Of a DNA stretch of 64,000 bases, positions 29,327 through 38,162 are shown one piece after another. Origin of the DNA: Mesorhizobium sp. AR07 (GTDB lineage Bacteria; Pseudomonadota; Alphaproteobacteria; Rhizobiales; Rhizobiaceae). The translations under genes and the position numbers were made by a program. Within the stretch, counting starts at the first letter, position 1. Every line of letters starts with the position of its first letter. Below the pieces are notes generated by a model. The model saw nothing but the letters and a program-made list of their open reading frames with translations. It was not told the DNA's origin and made no database searches. The stretch is from positions 6,194,501 through 6,258,500 of the forward strand of contig NZ_CP080525.1 in assembly GCF_024746815.1 (NCBI RefSeq). Direction: 5' to 3'.

Positions 29327-29408
29327 GTGCGGCGTTGGATAGGAATTGGAATGGAGAGATGATGGGTTCGAGTTGGGTAAAAATCGCAGCGGCGCGCGGG
29401 AGCGCTGA

Positions 29409-30404
29409 ATGACGCTGCGCGACCATGCCATCCGCTACGGCTTCATCGTCCTCTTGTTCGGGCTCGTCGCCTATTTCGCGACCGCCGCCGACGGTTTTGT
29501 CTCGCCGCAAAGTGCCGTCTTCATCTTCCAGTCGGTCGCCATTACCGGCGTGCTGGCGCTCGGCGTCACCGCGACCTTGGTCGTCGGCGGTTTCGACCTG
29601 TCGATCGGCTCGGTCGCCACATCGGCCATGATGGCGGCCGCCTATGTCATGGTGGTGCTGGAGCAGAACGCCTTTATCGCGGTCGTCGTCTGCCTGCTCA
29701 TCGGCGCCATTGTCGGTCTCATCAATGGCTGGCTGATCGTCTATATGCGCGTGCCCGATCTCCTGGCGACGCTCGGCATGATGTTCCTGCTGGTCGGCCT
29801 GCAACGCATCCCGACCGAAGGCCGCTCGATCGCCACCGGCATGACGATGCCGGACGGTTCGGTCGCCAATGGCAAGTTCTCCGATGCCTTCCTGGCGCTC
29901 GGTCGCCACCGCTTCGACTTCTTCATCCCGAACCTCATTCCGGTGTCGGTCGTGGTGCTGCTCGTGCTCGCCGCGCTGATCTGGTTCTTCCTCGAATACA
30001 CGCGGTTCGGCCGCATGATGTATGCCGTCGGCAGCAACGAGCGGGCCGCCGAACTCGCCGGTGCGCCTGTCAAGGCATACAAGATCTGGGCCTACGTCAT
30101 TTCAGGAGTTTTTGCCTCGATCGGCGGCATTTTGCTCGCCGCCCGACTTGGACGCGGCGATATCGCCTCGGGTAATAATCTGCTGCTCGACGCTGTCGCC
30201 GCGGCGCTCATCGGCTACGCGGTGCTCGGCGCCGCCAAGCCGAACGCCTTCGGCACCGCCGTCGGCGCGCTGTTCGTCGGCATCTTGCTGCAGGGCCTGA
30301 CGATGATGAACGCGCCTTACTACACGCAGGATTTCGTCAAGGGCGTGGTTCTGGTCGTCGCCCTTGTCTTCACCTTTGCCCTTTCGGGCAGGGGCAGGAG
30401 GTAG
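29409..30404 (+). CDS. ribose-type ABC transporter permease (RbsC-like)
   Basis: 331 residues with eight to ten hydrophobic segments. Family blocks are VGGFDLSIGSVATSAMMAAAYV, LINGWLIVYMRVPDLLATLGMMFL and NERAAELAGAPVKAYKIWAYVISG. It is the membrane channel of the importer. The 82 bases after the ATPase gene contain no terminator, so the three genes form one operon. Confidence 0.91.
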   Translation: MTLRDHAIRYGFIVLLFGLVAYFATAADGFVSPQSAVFIFQSVAITGVLALGVTATLVVGGFDLSIGSVATSAMMAAAYVMVVLEQNAFIAVVVCLLIGAIVGLINGWLIVYMRVPDLLATLGMMFLLVGLQRIPTEGRSIATGMTMPDGSVANGKFSDAFLALGRHRFDFFIPNLIPVSVVVLLVLAALIWFFLEYTRFGRMMYAVGSNERAAELAGAPVKAYKIWAYVISGVFASIGGILLAARLGRGDIASGNNLLLDAVAAALIGYAVLGAAKPNAFGTAVGALFVGILLQGLTMMNAPYYTQDFVKGVVLVVALVFTFALSGRGRR

Positions 30405-30453
30405 CTTTCGACCGGGACAGGTTTTGGGTTTCAACAAGAGTGGAGGAAACGAA

Positions 30454-31506
30454 GTGAACATCACAAGAAGACTTCTGGGGAAGGCAGCGCTCGGACTGGC
30501 CGGCGCAACCATGCTGATGCAGGTCCCGGCGCTGGCCGCGGACAAGCCGGCGCCGTTCGACAAGCCCGGCGTCAAGATCGCGCTGGTGCGCTATCTCTCG
30601 ACCGGCGACTTCTTCCAGGCCTATCTCTCCGGCGTCGAGGCGCAGTCGAAGGCGCTCGGCGTCGACCTGCGCGTGCTCGACAGCCGACAGGACGCCGCGC
30701 TTCAGTCCGACATGGTCGACCAGGCCATCGCGCTTGGCGTGCAGGGCATCATTATCCAGCACGGCCTGACGGAATCGATGAAGGACGCCGCCCAGCGCGC
30801 GGTCGATGCCGGCATCAAGGTTGTGGCTTTCGACGTCAATGTCGAAAACCCCAAGATCCCGCAGATCGAACAATCCGACCGCGACTTGGCTCGCCTGGCC
30901 CTCGAACAGGCGGTCAAGGACAATGGCGAGAGCTGGAAGGCCGGCTATGTCTACGTCGCCGGCATCGCGCCGCTCGACCGCCGCAACGAGACCTGGGTCG
31001 ACGTCAAGAAGAAGCATGCCGGCATCAACGAAGTCGCGATGTTCGGCACGCTCGACAATCCGATCGCCAACTCCGTCGCCAACCAGGCGCGTTCGGTGCT
31101 GTCGGCCCATCCCGAGATCAAGGTGATGTTCGCGCCGTATGACGAATTCGCCAAGGGCGTGAAGATCGCCGTCGACGAGGCGGGCCTGAACAAGGGCATC
31201 AAGATCTATTCGGCCGATATCTCGACGTCCGACATCGCCGCGATGCGTGAGCCTGACAGCGCCTGGGCGGCGACCGCCGCCACCAACCCGGCCGTCGTCG
31301 GCCAGGTCTCGGTGCGTGCGCTGGCACAGCTGCTCGCCGGTGAAGACCCCGGCCACAACGTCGTCGTGCCGCCGACGCTGATCACCCAGAAGGACCTCAT
31401 CGACAAGGACATCAAGAACATGGAAGACCTGTCGGCCAAGCTGCCGCAGTTCGCCCATGCCGATGTCGCGATGCCGGCCTGGATGCCGAACCCGAACGCG
31501 AAGTAG
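30454..31506 (+). CDS. ribose-type periplasmic sugar-binding protein
   Basis: 350 residues from a GTG at 30454 with TGGAGGAAAC upstream. The signal peptide reads NITRRLLGKAALGLAGATML, with cleavage near ALAAD. The mature part is a Peripla_BP_4 fold, with FFQAYLSGVEAQSKALGVDLRVLDSRQD and AIALGVQGIIIQHG in lobe 1. It gives the importer its specificity. Co-control with mtnKA suggests methylthioribose or 5-deoxyribose as ligand, but a plain pentose or hexose cannot be excluded. Confidence 0.9.
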   Translation: MNITRRLLGKAALGLAGATMLMQVPALAADKPAPFDKPGVKIALVRYLSTGDFFQAYLSGVEAQSKALGVDLRVLDSRQDAALQSDMVDQAIALGVQGIIIQHGLTESMKDAAQRAVDAGIKVVAFDVNVENPKIPQIEQSDRDLARLALEQAVKDNGESWKAGYVYVAGIAPLDRRNETWVDVKKKHAGINEVAMFGTLDNPIANSVANQARSVLSAHPEIKVMFAPYDEFAKGVKIAVDEAGLNKGIKIYSADISTSDIAAMREPDSAWAATAATNPAVVGQVSVRALAQLLAGEDPGHNVVVPPTLITQKDLIDKDIKNMEDLSAKLPQFAHADVAMPAWMPNPNAK

Positions 31507-31520
31507 GTTTCGCTCCCGAG

Positions 31521-31556
31521 GGCCGCTTGCAGCAGCTTGTTGCAGGCGGCCTTTTT
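31521..31556 (+). terminator. intrinsic terminator of the ribose-type ABC operon
   Basis: A strong stem GGCCGCTTGCA / TGCAGGCGGCC with one mismatched pair is followed directly by CTTTTTG, 14 bases after the binding-protein stop. It separates the importer operon from the hydrolase gene downstream. Confidence 0.85.
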
Positions 31557-31608
31557 GCCGAATATTGGAGCCGGATTGCAGATTCCGTCCCTAAGGTTCG
31601 GTTCGTAT

Positions 31609-32454
31609 ATGGAAGTGCAGACGGCAATCGAAGAAAACCTGTCCGGCGCCGTCGCTGGAAAATTGTTCCGATGCCCGCAGGCCACCACGGGCGTCGTGGT
31701 GTTGGGTGGATCGAGTGGCCGCGTCGATGTTGGGCGCGCGAGGCTCTTTGCAGACGAGGGTACCTCGGCCTTGGCGCTGCGGTGGTTTGGCGGTGAGGGC
31801 CAGATTCCCGGAATCTGTGAGATTCCCCTCGAAATGTTCTTCGCGGCAACCGGTTATCTGCTCGAAACGGGATGCCGTCGCATCGTCTATGTCGGTACAT
31901 CCAAGGGTGCCGAGGCCTCATTGCTTGCGGCCGTCCATGACCAGCGGATCAGCGCCGTGGTCGCCATCAGCCCGTCATCGGTGGTCTGGGGAAATATCGG
32001 CGCGGGCCGGGATGGCGTCAGTTGGCCCGAACGATCTTCTTGGTCTCTCAACCGTATCCCCTTGCCGTTTGTGCCGACAGATCCGAACTGGGCACCAGAA
32101 TACGTGGATGGCCTGGTGGCCTACAGGGGGCTTTTCGAACACTGTTTGAAAATCTCCAAGCGGGAAGCCAAGGCGGCGGCTATCCCCGTTGAGACCGCAT
32201 CGGCCGAGATTCTGCTTGTCGCGGGTGGCGACGATGCGCTGTGGCCCTCCCTATCGTTCGCGACGGATATCGTCCGACGGCGAGACAAGGCAGGTAAGGT
32301 CACACATCTCATCTCGTCGCCGGATGCGGGACACCGCATTCTCTTGCCAGGCGAAAACACACCACGTTCGACAATGCATGCGCACGGCGGCAATGACGAG
32401 GCCGATTCAAGGCTGGGCAGAAAGGCTTGGGAAGGCATTCGGGAACTGCTGTAG
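31609..32454 (+). CDS. alpha/beta hydrolase related to acyl-CoA thioesterase/BAAT C-terminal domain
   Basis: 281 residues from the ATG at 31609. The nucleophile elbow is VGTSKGAEASLLAA, followed by AVVAISPSSVVWGN as in the BAAT C-terminal family of acyl-CoA thioesterases. An acid (GGDDALWPS) and His (SPDAGHRILLPGE) complete the triad in the expected order. There is no signal peptide. It lies after the ABC-operon terminator and so has its own expression. Codon use is slightly less GC-biased than the ABC genes. Its link to methylthioribose salvage is unknown. Confidence 0.72.
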   Translation: MEVQTAIEENLSGAVAGKLFRCPQATTGVVVLGGSSGRVDVGRARLFADEGTSALALRWFGGEGQIPGICEIPLEMFFAATGYLLETGCRRIVYVGTSKGAEASLLAAVHDQRISAVVAISPSSVVWGNIGAGRDGVSWPERSSWSLNRIPLPFVPTDPNWAPEYVDGLVAYRGLFEHCLKISKREAKAAAIPVETASAEILLVAGGDDALWPSLSFATDIVRRRDKAGKVTHLISSPDAGHRILLPGENTPRSTMHAHGGNDEADSRLGRKAWEGIRELL

Positions 32455-32495
32455 CTGCCGTTCAGTGTCTGCGCACTTGGCGGCACGTGGTGTCT

Positions 32496-32768
32496 TCACT
32501 CATTGAACAGATCGGAATGGGAGCCGGTGCGGGCAAGCTGCAGTTCGTCGGGGGCCACACGATAGATCAAGAGCCAGTCCGGTTCTATGTGCGCGTCACG
32601 ATAGCCTTTCCAATCTCCTTTCAGAGGGTGATCTTTATAACTCGCCGGTAACTCATCTTCGGCAATCAGAAGGCCGAGCAGCTCGCGTAATTTACCAAGG
32701 TCTTTGCCACGCTTCTCCGCACGTTTCACGTCGCGACGGAATTGCCCGGAGCGAACAGGCGTCAGCAC
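32496..32768 (-). CDS. YafQ-family mRNA interferase toxin
   Basis: 90 residues from a GTG at 32768 just after the antitoxin stop; the frame is open further upstream but that part overlaps the antitoxin. The small RelE/ParE fold carries the YafQ signature: SGQFRRDVKRAEKRGKDL at the start, DHPLKGDWKGYRDAHIEPDWLLIYRV with the catalytic His, and the end RTGSHSDLF. It would cut ribosome-bound mRNA until neutralised by the upstream gene product. Confidence 0.86.
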   Translation of the reverse strand: MLTPVRSGQFRRDVKRAEKRGKDLGKLRELLGLLIAEDELPASYKDHPLKGDWKGYRDAHIEPDWLLIYRVAPDELQLARTGSHSDLFNE

Positions 32769-32769
32769 A

Positions 32770-33027
32770 TCAGAGACCCAAATCCTTGAACAGCTCATCG
32801 GCCGAGGCGAAACGCTTGCCCTTGCCTTCTTCCAATTCGGCCATGGCCTTTCGAGTGGTTGCGTTAGGCACCTTCACCTGAAAGGGAAATTCCTTGTCGG
32901 CAGCGACACGGACCAGCAGCAGGCGGATGGCGTCGGAAATGGACAATCCCATTGCCGCCAGGGCTTCCGTTGCCTGATCCTTTGTCGCCGTATCGATCCG
33001 AGCGCGGACCACGGTATCCGTTGCCAT
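32770..33027 (-). CDS. RelB/DinJ-family antitoxin
   Basis: 85 residues from the ATG at 33027, with GAGGAG 7-12 bases upstream. A ribbon-helix-helix N-terminus (VVRARIDTATKDQATEALAAMGLSISDAIRLLLVRVA) is followed by the toxin-binding tail (PNATTRKAMAELEEGKG). The toxin gene follows at once, the usual order. The pair sits between the methylthioribose importer side and the aldolase gene, so it may mark an insertion. Confidence 0.87.
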   Translation of the reverse strand: MATDTVVRARIDTATKDQATEALAAMGLSISDAIRLLLVRVAADKEFPFQVKVPNATTRKAMAELEEGKGKRFASADELFKDLGL

Positions 33028-33054
33028 TTCGTGACTCCTCTTAGCAAGCCACAA

Positions 33055-33064
33055 TGTAGCTACA
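33055..33064 (-). promoter_or_regulatory. toxin-antitoxin promoter palindrome
   Basis: The perfect palindrome TGTAGCTACA overlaps a minus-strand -10 candidate TACATT, about 25 bases upstream of the antitoxin start. Autorepression by antitoxin at such sites is usual in this family. Confidence 0.4.
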
Positions 33065-33142
33065 GGCGACCAGCTGCGCAAGCCCTTTGGTTCTCGCGCA
33101 AACTTATTCGAAAAGTCTGGCTTTCCCGTGGCGCAGTCGCAG

Positions 33143-35197
33143 CTACCGCAGCGCCGCCGCGATGTTGCCGCCGTCAACCGTCGTCACATCGGCGGTGGTC
33201 CGTTCGGCCAGCGCCTGATGCAGGAAGGCCTGCGCCACATCCTGCGCCGTCACTTCCTGGCCGAGCAGATTGCCGGACATGTATTCCTTCTCCGAGACGC
33301 CACGCGCGCCCGAACGGCTGGCGATCATGGCGTCGGTCAAAAGACCCGAGCGGATGCGGTCGGCGTTGACGGCGTTGGAGCGGATGCCGTGCGCGCCATA
33401 GTCGAGCGCGTATTGCCTGGACAGGAACAGCGTCGCCGCCTTCGGCACGCCATAGGCGCCGAACTTCGGACCCGGATTGACCGCCTGCTTGGAGGTGTTG
33501 AACAAAAGCACGCCGCCGGTACCCTGTTCGAGCATGATGCGCACGGCATTCTGCGCCACCGACTGGTGGGCGAAGAAATTGAGTTCGAAACTCCTGCGCA
33601 GGAGCGTATCGTCGAGCTCGCCGATCCGGCCTTCCCAGGCAGCACCCGCATTGGACACCAGGATGTCGACGCCGCCGAACACGGCGACCGCTCTGTCGAA
33701 GGCGGCGCGCACCTGTGCCGGATCGGTGATATCTGCGGCGACGCCGATTGAGTTGTTACCGGCCTTCTTTGCCGCCTCGGCAGCCTTGTCGGCGTCGAGA
33801 TCGACGACGACCGCATGCGCGCCATTGTCGGCGAACAGTTTTGCTGTCGCGGCCCCGATTGCGCCGGCGCCGCCGGTGATCAGCACCACCTGGCCGGTCA
33901 GCGGCTTCGGCTTGTTGGAGGCGAGCTTGGCCTGTTCCAGCGACCAGTATTCCAGCGGGAACAGGTCGGCCTTGGAGAGAGGATGGAAACGGCCGACCGC
34001 CTCGGCGCCACGCACCGCCTCGATCCACATCTCACCGACGTCGGAGGCGATCCTGGCATCCTTCAGCGTGCGGCCATGGCCGAACATGCCGAGGCCCGGC
34101 ACCAGCGTCAGCCGAGGCATCTGGTCGAGCATGGTGCGCTTGACGTCGTCGAGCGCATCGTTGGTTTCGAAATAGGCTCGATAATCCTTGGCGAAGGCCT
34201 CAACGTGATCCTCGATCACGGATTTGTACTCGCCGATCTTGTCGGCATCGGGCGCCGGCAGCGCCATCGGCCCGGTCTTGATGCGGATCGACAAATCGGG
34301 GGTCGAAACACCACGTCCGGCATAGTCGGCAATCTCAGCCGAATTGATGAAGTCGACGATTGCGTCCGAGGTGCGGAAGTCGCTGATCATGCGGTCGAAG
34401 CGACCTTCGCCGCGTGCCACCGCGACGGCGCCGCGCAGCGTCGGCGCAATGGCCGCCGGTGTCGCGAGCTTTGCCGGCAACGCCGCCTTCGCCGCTTGCG
34501 GCTTGGCGTTCCCAGCGATGTACGCCTCGGCGACATTCACATAGTGGATCATCCGGTCGTAGGCCTGCCTGGCATCGTCGCCGAAGGTGAAGATGCCATG
34601 CTTGTCGAGGATCAGGCCTTCGACCGTCGGATCGGCGTCGAAAATATCGGCCGCCGCCTTGGCGAGGTCGAAGCCGGGCATGATGTAGGGCACATAACCC
34701 ATCTTCGCGCCGAACACCGTCTTCACCAGCGGCTTGCTGTCCTCTTGGTCGACGATGGCCAGGATGGCGGTCGAATGCGTGTGGTCGACGAATTTGTGCG
34801 GCAGGAAGGCATGCAGCAGCGTCTCGACCGAGGGGTTGGGCGATGACGGGTCGATGAGGTTGACGCGTTGCAGCGCAACCATGTCCTCGTCGGCCAGTCT
34901 GTTGAGCGCGCGCGCCTTGAGCAGCGGCTTGAGCTTGACCGCCGGCAGGCCCTGCGGCTCGATGACACCCATGTCCCAGCCGCTGCCCTTGACGCACAGC
35001 ACATCCCATTGGTCGCCGACGAGATCGGTGGCCGTCGTCTTGCAGGACGTGTTACCGCCGCCATGCAGGACCAGTCGTGGCTCGCCGCCAAGCAGCCGGG
35101 TCGTGTAGACGCGCAGTGCCAGGTCGCGGCCGACACCCTTCTTTGCATAGTCGGCAACGAGTTTCTCGGCTGCGTCGTCGTTCCACAGGTTCTTCAT
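33143..35197 (-). CDS. bifunctional class II aldolase / short-chain dehydrogenase (RhaD-like fusion)
   Basis: 684 residues from the ATG at 35197. Residues ~20-320 are a class II (araD/FucA-like) aldolase with the metal motif FVDHTHSTA and LRVYTTRLLGGEPRLVLHGGGNTSCK. Residues ~430-684 are an NAD(P) short-chain dehydrogenase with TGGAGAIG, SNAG, a catalytic Ser in LFNTSKQAV and YGVPK. In rhizobial rhamnose use this fusion splits rhamnulose-1-phosphate to DHAP and lactaldehyde and then acts on the aldehyde. No rhamnose isomerase or kinase is here; mtnK/mtnA are. It may therefore cleave methylthioribulose- or 5-deoxyribulose-1-phosphate (inference). Confidence 0.88.
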   Translation of the reverse strand: MKNLWNDDAAEKLVADYAKKGVGRDLALRVYTTRLLGGEPRLVLHGGGNTSCKTTATDLVGDQWDVLCVKGSGWDMGVIEPQGLPAVKLKPLLKARALNRLADEDMVALQRVNLIDPSSPNPSVETLLHAFLPHKFVDHTHSTAILAIVDQEDSKPLVKTVFGAKMGYVPYIMPGFDLAKAAADIFDADPTVEGLILDKHGIFTFGDDARQAYDRMIHYVNVAEAYIAGNAKPQAAKAALPAKLATPAAIAPTLRGAVAVARGEGRFDRMISDFRTSDAIVDFINSAEIADYAGRGVSTPDLSIRIKTGPMALPAPDADKIGEYKSVIEDHVEAFAKDYRAYFETNDALDDVKRTMLDQMPRLTLVPGLGMFGHGRTLKDARIASDVGEMWIEAVRGAEAVGRFHPLSKADLFPLEYWSLEQAKLASNKPKPLTGQVVLITGGAGAIGAATAKLFADNGAHAVVVDLDADKAAEAAKKAGNNSIGVAADITDPAQVRAAFDRAVAVFGGVDILVSNAGAAWEGRIGELDDTLLRRSFELNFFAHQSVAQNAVRIMLEQGTGGVLLFNTSKQAVNPGPKFGAYGVPKAATLFLSRQYALDYGAHGIRSNAVNADRIRSGLLTDAMIASRSGARGVSEKEYMSGNLLGQEVTAQDVAQAFLHQALAERTTADVTTVDGGNIAAALR

Positions 35198-35289
35198 GTT
35201 CGTTTCGTCCGGTTGCTGTCTTTGATGGTGAAACAGGAATGCCGCGACGCTTTGATGACAATGCGCCGGCGGCGGAAATTTGTGCTTTC

Positions 35290-36249
35290 CTACGAGGCCT
35301 TTTCTGTCGTGGCAGCTGCATGATCCAGCAGTCGCTGCGCCATGCGTGCGCCAATCACCAGATGCGTGCAAAGTCCGCCCGCGATCGCCGCCAGCAGCGG
35401 TTCGAACTTGCTGTCCTCCTGCACGACCATCAGGCGCCTGGCGATGGCGCGCAGCGAGGCAAGTTCGGCTGAGATCACCCGGCGGTTGTAGCTGCAGTCG
35501 AGCACCTTGCCGTCGGCGTCGATGATCTGTCCGGCGATGACGCCGGCAGCGCCTCGGCTGCGCAGCTCCGCCATTTCACTTGCTGTCAGCGCGCCGCATT
35601 TGACCAGATGGCTGTCGGCGTCGACCGCGCCGACCGAGTACAGGGCGAGATCGCATTCACCGACGCCGGACAATTGCTCGCGGATCACCGGTTCGGCACG
35701 CAGCGCGCGCGCCAGCTCTTCCGTCGACAGCACCAGCGGCGCGTAGAAGTTGAGGCCCTTGGCGTTGAGCCGCCGCGCGATCTCCATCGTGCACTGGTCG
35801 GGCCGGTAGGAGTAGGGCGCGCCGAGATTGCCGCACAGCTGCACCACGGTGACATCCTGCAGGTCGGCATAGGACATGATGTCGGCGATGGTGTAGACGG
35901 TGCGGCCCCAGGCGACGCCGATGCGATCGCCCTTCTTGACCAGTTCGAGAAAGACGCTGGCCGCCAGAACGGCGATTTCCGTCGAAGGGTCGGCGATGTT
36001 TTCCGGGGCGATCCAGACGGCGTCGAGGCTCAGCGCATCCTCGATCTTGCGCGCCAGAACGTCGTCGGTGAAGAGCTGGGTCGAGGTCGAGATGTTGACG
36101 ATGCCGGTTTCGCGCGCCTTGCGCAGATACATGGCGACCGAGGCGCGGGAAATGTTAAGCTGGCTCGCCACCTGGTCCTGCCGCAGGCCATGCGCATAGT
36201 AGAGCCAGGCGGCCTTGTGGATGAGCTGTTCTGCCGGTCGGATCGCCAT
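35290..36249 (-). CDS. SorC/DeoR-type sugar-binding transcriptional regulator
   Basis: 319 residues from the ATG at 36249 with GAGGAGA upstream. The N-terminal helix-turn-helix is YAHGLRQDQVASQLNISRASVAMYLRKARETGIV. The sugar-phosphate-binding SorC domain (residues ~55-315) has GVAWGRTVYTIADIM and DLALYSVGAVD. It lies 92 bases upstream of the aldolase fusion on the same strand and is probably cotranscribed. A sugar phosphate from the mtnK/mtnA/aldolase route would be a fitting effector. Confidence 0.87.
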   Translation of the reverse strand: MAIRPAEQLIHKAAWLYYAHGLRQDQVASQLNISRASVAMYLRKARETGIVNISTSTQLFTDDVLARKIEDALSLDAVWIAPENIADPSTEIAVLAASVFLELVKKGDRIGVAWGRTVYTIADIMSYADLQDVTVVQLCGNLGAPYSYRPDQCTMEIARRLNAKGLNFYAPLVLSTEELARALRAEPVIREQLSGVGECDLALYSVGAVDADSHLVKCGALTASEMAELRSRGAAGVIAGQIIDADGKVLDCSYNRRVISAELASLRAIARRLMVVQEDSKFEPLLAAIAGGLCTHLVIGARMAQRLLDHAAATTEKAS

Positions 36250-36405
36250 GCCGTCTCCTCGGCTGACATTATTCACGGCCTTCGACAAAAGTCAAACTTG
36301 CTGAATGTATCCCGCATGCGGATCGTAGCGGTTTGGCAGTTTGACGGGGGATGACGCCAGCGCGAGCCTGTGGTTAGAAGTCTTCTATAGGAATGGGAGC
36401 ACGGG

Positions 36406-38046
36406 ATGGGCAATCCTTACGAGCGGGACCTCGACAAGAACGCGGCCAACCATCAGCCGCTGACGCCGCTCACCTATCTGGAGCGCGCGGCAAAGACCTA
36501 TCCCGACCATATCGCCATCATCCATGGCCGCCAGCGCATGAACTATCGCACGTTCTGGCAGCGATCGTTGAAGCTTGCCTCGGCCCTTCAGAAGCGCGGC
36601 ATCGGCAAGGGCGACACCGTCACCGTCATGCTGTCCAACACGCCGCCGATGCTGGAGGCGCATTTCGGCGTGCCGATGACCAAGGCGGTGCTGCATTCGC
36701 TCAACACCCGCCTCGATGCGGCGGTCATCGCCTTCCAGCTCGACCATGCCGAGACCAGGATACTGATCGTCGACCGCGAGTTCTCTGGCGTCGTCAAGCA
36801 GGCCTTGGAACTGGCCAAGGTCAAGCCGCTGGTCATCGACTATGACGATCCCGACTACGCCGCCGACGCACCCTATCCGAAGGGCGAGCGCATAGGCACG
36901 CTCGACTATGAGGACTTCGTCGCTGGCGGCGATGAGGATTTCGCCTGGTCGATGCCCGACGATGAGTGGGACGCCATCTCGCTCAACTACACCTCCGGCA
37001 CGACAGGCAACCCGAAGGGCGTCGTCTATCACCATCGCGGTGCTGCCCTGATGGCCTACACCAACACCATCCACGCCGGCATGGCCAAGCACGCCGTCTA
37101 TCTGTGGACCCTGCCGATGTTCCACTGCAATGGCTGGTGCTTCCCGTGGACGCTCGCCGTGCAGGCCGGCACTCATGTCTGCCTGCGCTGGGTGCGGCCG
37201 AAGCCGATCTACGACGCCATCGCCGATCAGGGCGTCACCCATCTGTGCGGCGCGCCGGTCGTCATGTCGGTGCTGATCAATGCGAAGGACGAGGACAAGC
37301 GCGAATTCCCGCAGACCGTCACCTTCAACACCGCGGCTGCTCCGCCACCGGAAGCCGTGCTGTCCGGCATGGCCGATGCCGGCTTTGCCGTCACCCATCT
37401 CTATGGCCTGACCGAGACCTATGGCCCGGCGGTCGTCAACGAATGGCACGGCGAATGGGACGATCTCGAAAAAGGGGAGCGCAGCGCCAAGAAGGCACGG
37501 CAGGGCGTGCGCTACGCGGCCCTTGAAGGCCTGACCGTCATGGACCCCGAGACGATGCGGACGACGCCGGCTGATGGCGAGACCATTGGCGAGGTGATGT
37601 TCCGCGGCAACATCGTCATGAAGGGCTATCTCAAGAACCGCAAGGCCAGCGACGAGGCCTTTGCCGGCGGCTGGTTCCATTCCGGCGATCTCGGCGTCAT
37701 GCATGCCGATGGCTACATCCAGCTCAAGGACCGCTCCAAGGACATCATCATCTCCGGCGGCGAGAATATCTCGTCGATCGAGGTCGAGGATGCGCTCTAC
37801 AAGCACCCTGCGGTTGCCTCCTGCGGTGTCGTTGCCAGACCCGACGACAAATGGGGCGAGGTGCCCATAGCGTATGTCGAGCTGAAGCCTGGCAAGGTGG
37901 CGACCGAGGCCGAGATCATCGAGCACTGCCGGGGGCTGCTTGCCCGCTTCAAGGTGCCGAAGGCGGTGATCTTCGCCGAAATCCCGAAGACCTCGACCGG
38001 CAAGATCCAAAAATTCCGGCTGCGGGAAATGGCCAAGGTCGCCTGA
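36406..38046 (+). CDS. acyl-CoA synthetase, DmdB-like (AMP-forming)
   Basis: 546 residues. The ANL-superfamily motifs are A3 YTSGTTGNPKGVVYHHRG, A5 HLYGLTETYGP, A7 WFHSGDLGVMHADGY and A10 PKTSTGKIQKF. The block LPMFHCNGWCFPWTLAVQAGTHVCLR marks the medium-chain branch that includes the 3-methylmercaptopropionyl-CoA ligase DmdB. It makes acyl-CoA from a carboxylic acid, ATP and CoA. Divergent from the SorC gene across 156 bases. A methylthio-acid substrate would fit the salvage genes next door but is speculative. Confidence 0.88.
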   Translation: MGNPYERDLDKNAANHQPLTPLTYLERAAKTYPDHIAIIHGRQRMNYRTFWQRSLKLASALQKRGIGKGDTVTVMLSNTPPMLEAHFGVPMTKAVLHSLNTRLDAAVIAFQLDHAETRILIVDREFSGVVKQALELAKVKPLVIDYDDPDYAADAPYPKGERIGTLDYEDFVAGGDEDFAWSMPDDEWDAISLNYTSGTTGNPKGVVYHHRGAALMAYTNTIHAGMAKHAVYLWTLPMFHCNGWCFPWTLAVQAGTHVCLRWVRPKPIYDAIADQGVTHLCGAPVVMSVLINAKDEDKREFPQTVTFNTAAAPPPEAVLSGMADAGFAVTHLYGLTETYGPAVVNEWHGEWDDLEKGERSAKKARQGVRYAALEGLTVMDPETMRTTPADGETIGEVMFRGNIVMKGYLKNRKASDEAFAGGWFHSGDLGVMHADGYIQLKDRSKDIIISGGENISSIEVEDALYKHPAVASCGVVARPDDKWGEVPIAYVELKPGKVATEAEIIEHCRGLLARFKVPKAVIFAEIPKTSTGKIQKFRLREMAKVA

Positions 38047-38162
38047 CGTCTCCGACTGCCTCTCGCGAAAATATTTTCAGGGACCCGCATCCTGCGGCCG
38101 CGTCGTGACGTCTATTGCATGTCACCAGCTGTCACCAATCGTACAAGTACGTCGAAATCGCA

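Noticed and set aside
33143-35197. Calling the aldolase-dehydrogenase rhaD and the region a rhamnose locus
   Set aside because: No rhamnose isomerase, kinase, mutarotase or RhaR-type regulator is present, so the symbol would imply an unsupported substrate.
36285-36300. TTTGAC-TTTTGTC stretch upstream of the SorC gene as a second copy of the mtn operator
   Set aside because: Arms and spacing differ from GGCAATTGTCAA-N5-TTGACAATTGCC; similarity is no better than expected for short AT-rich text.
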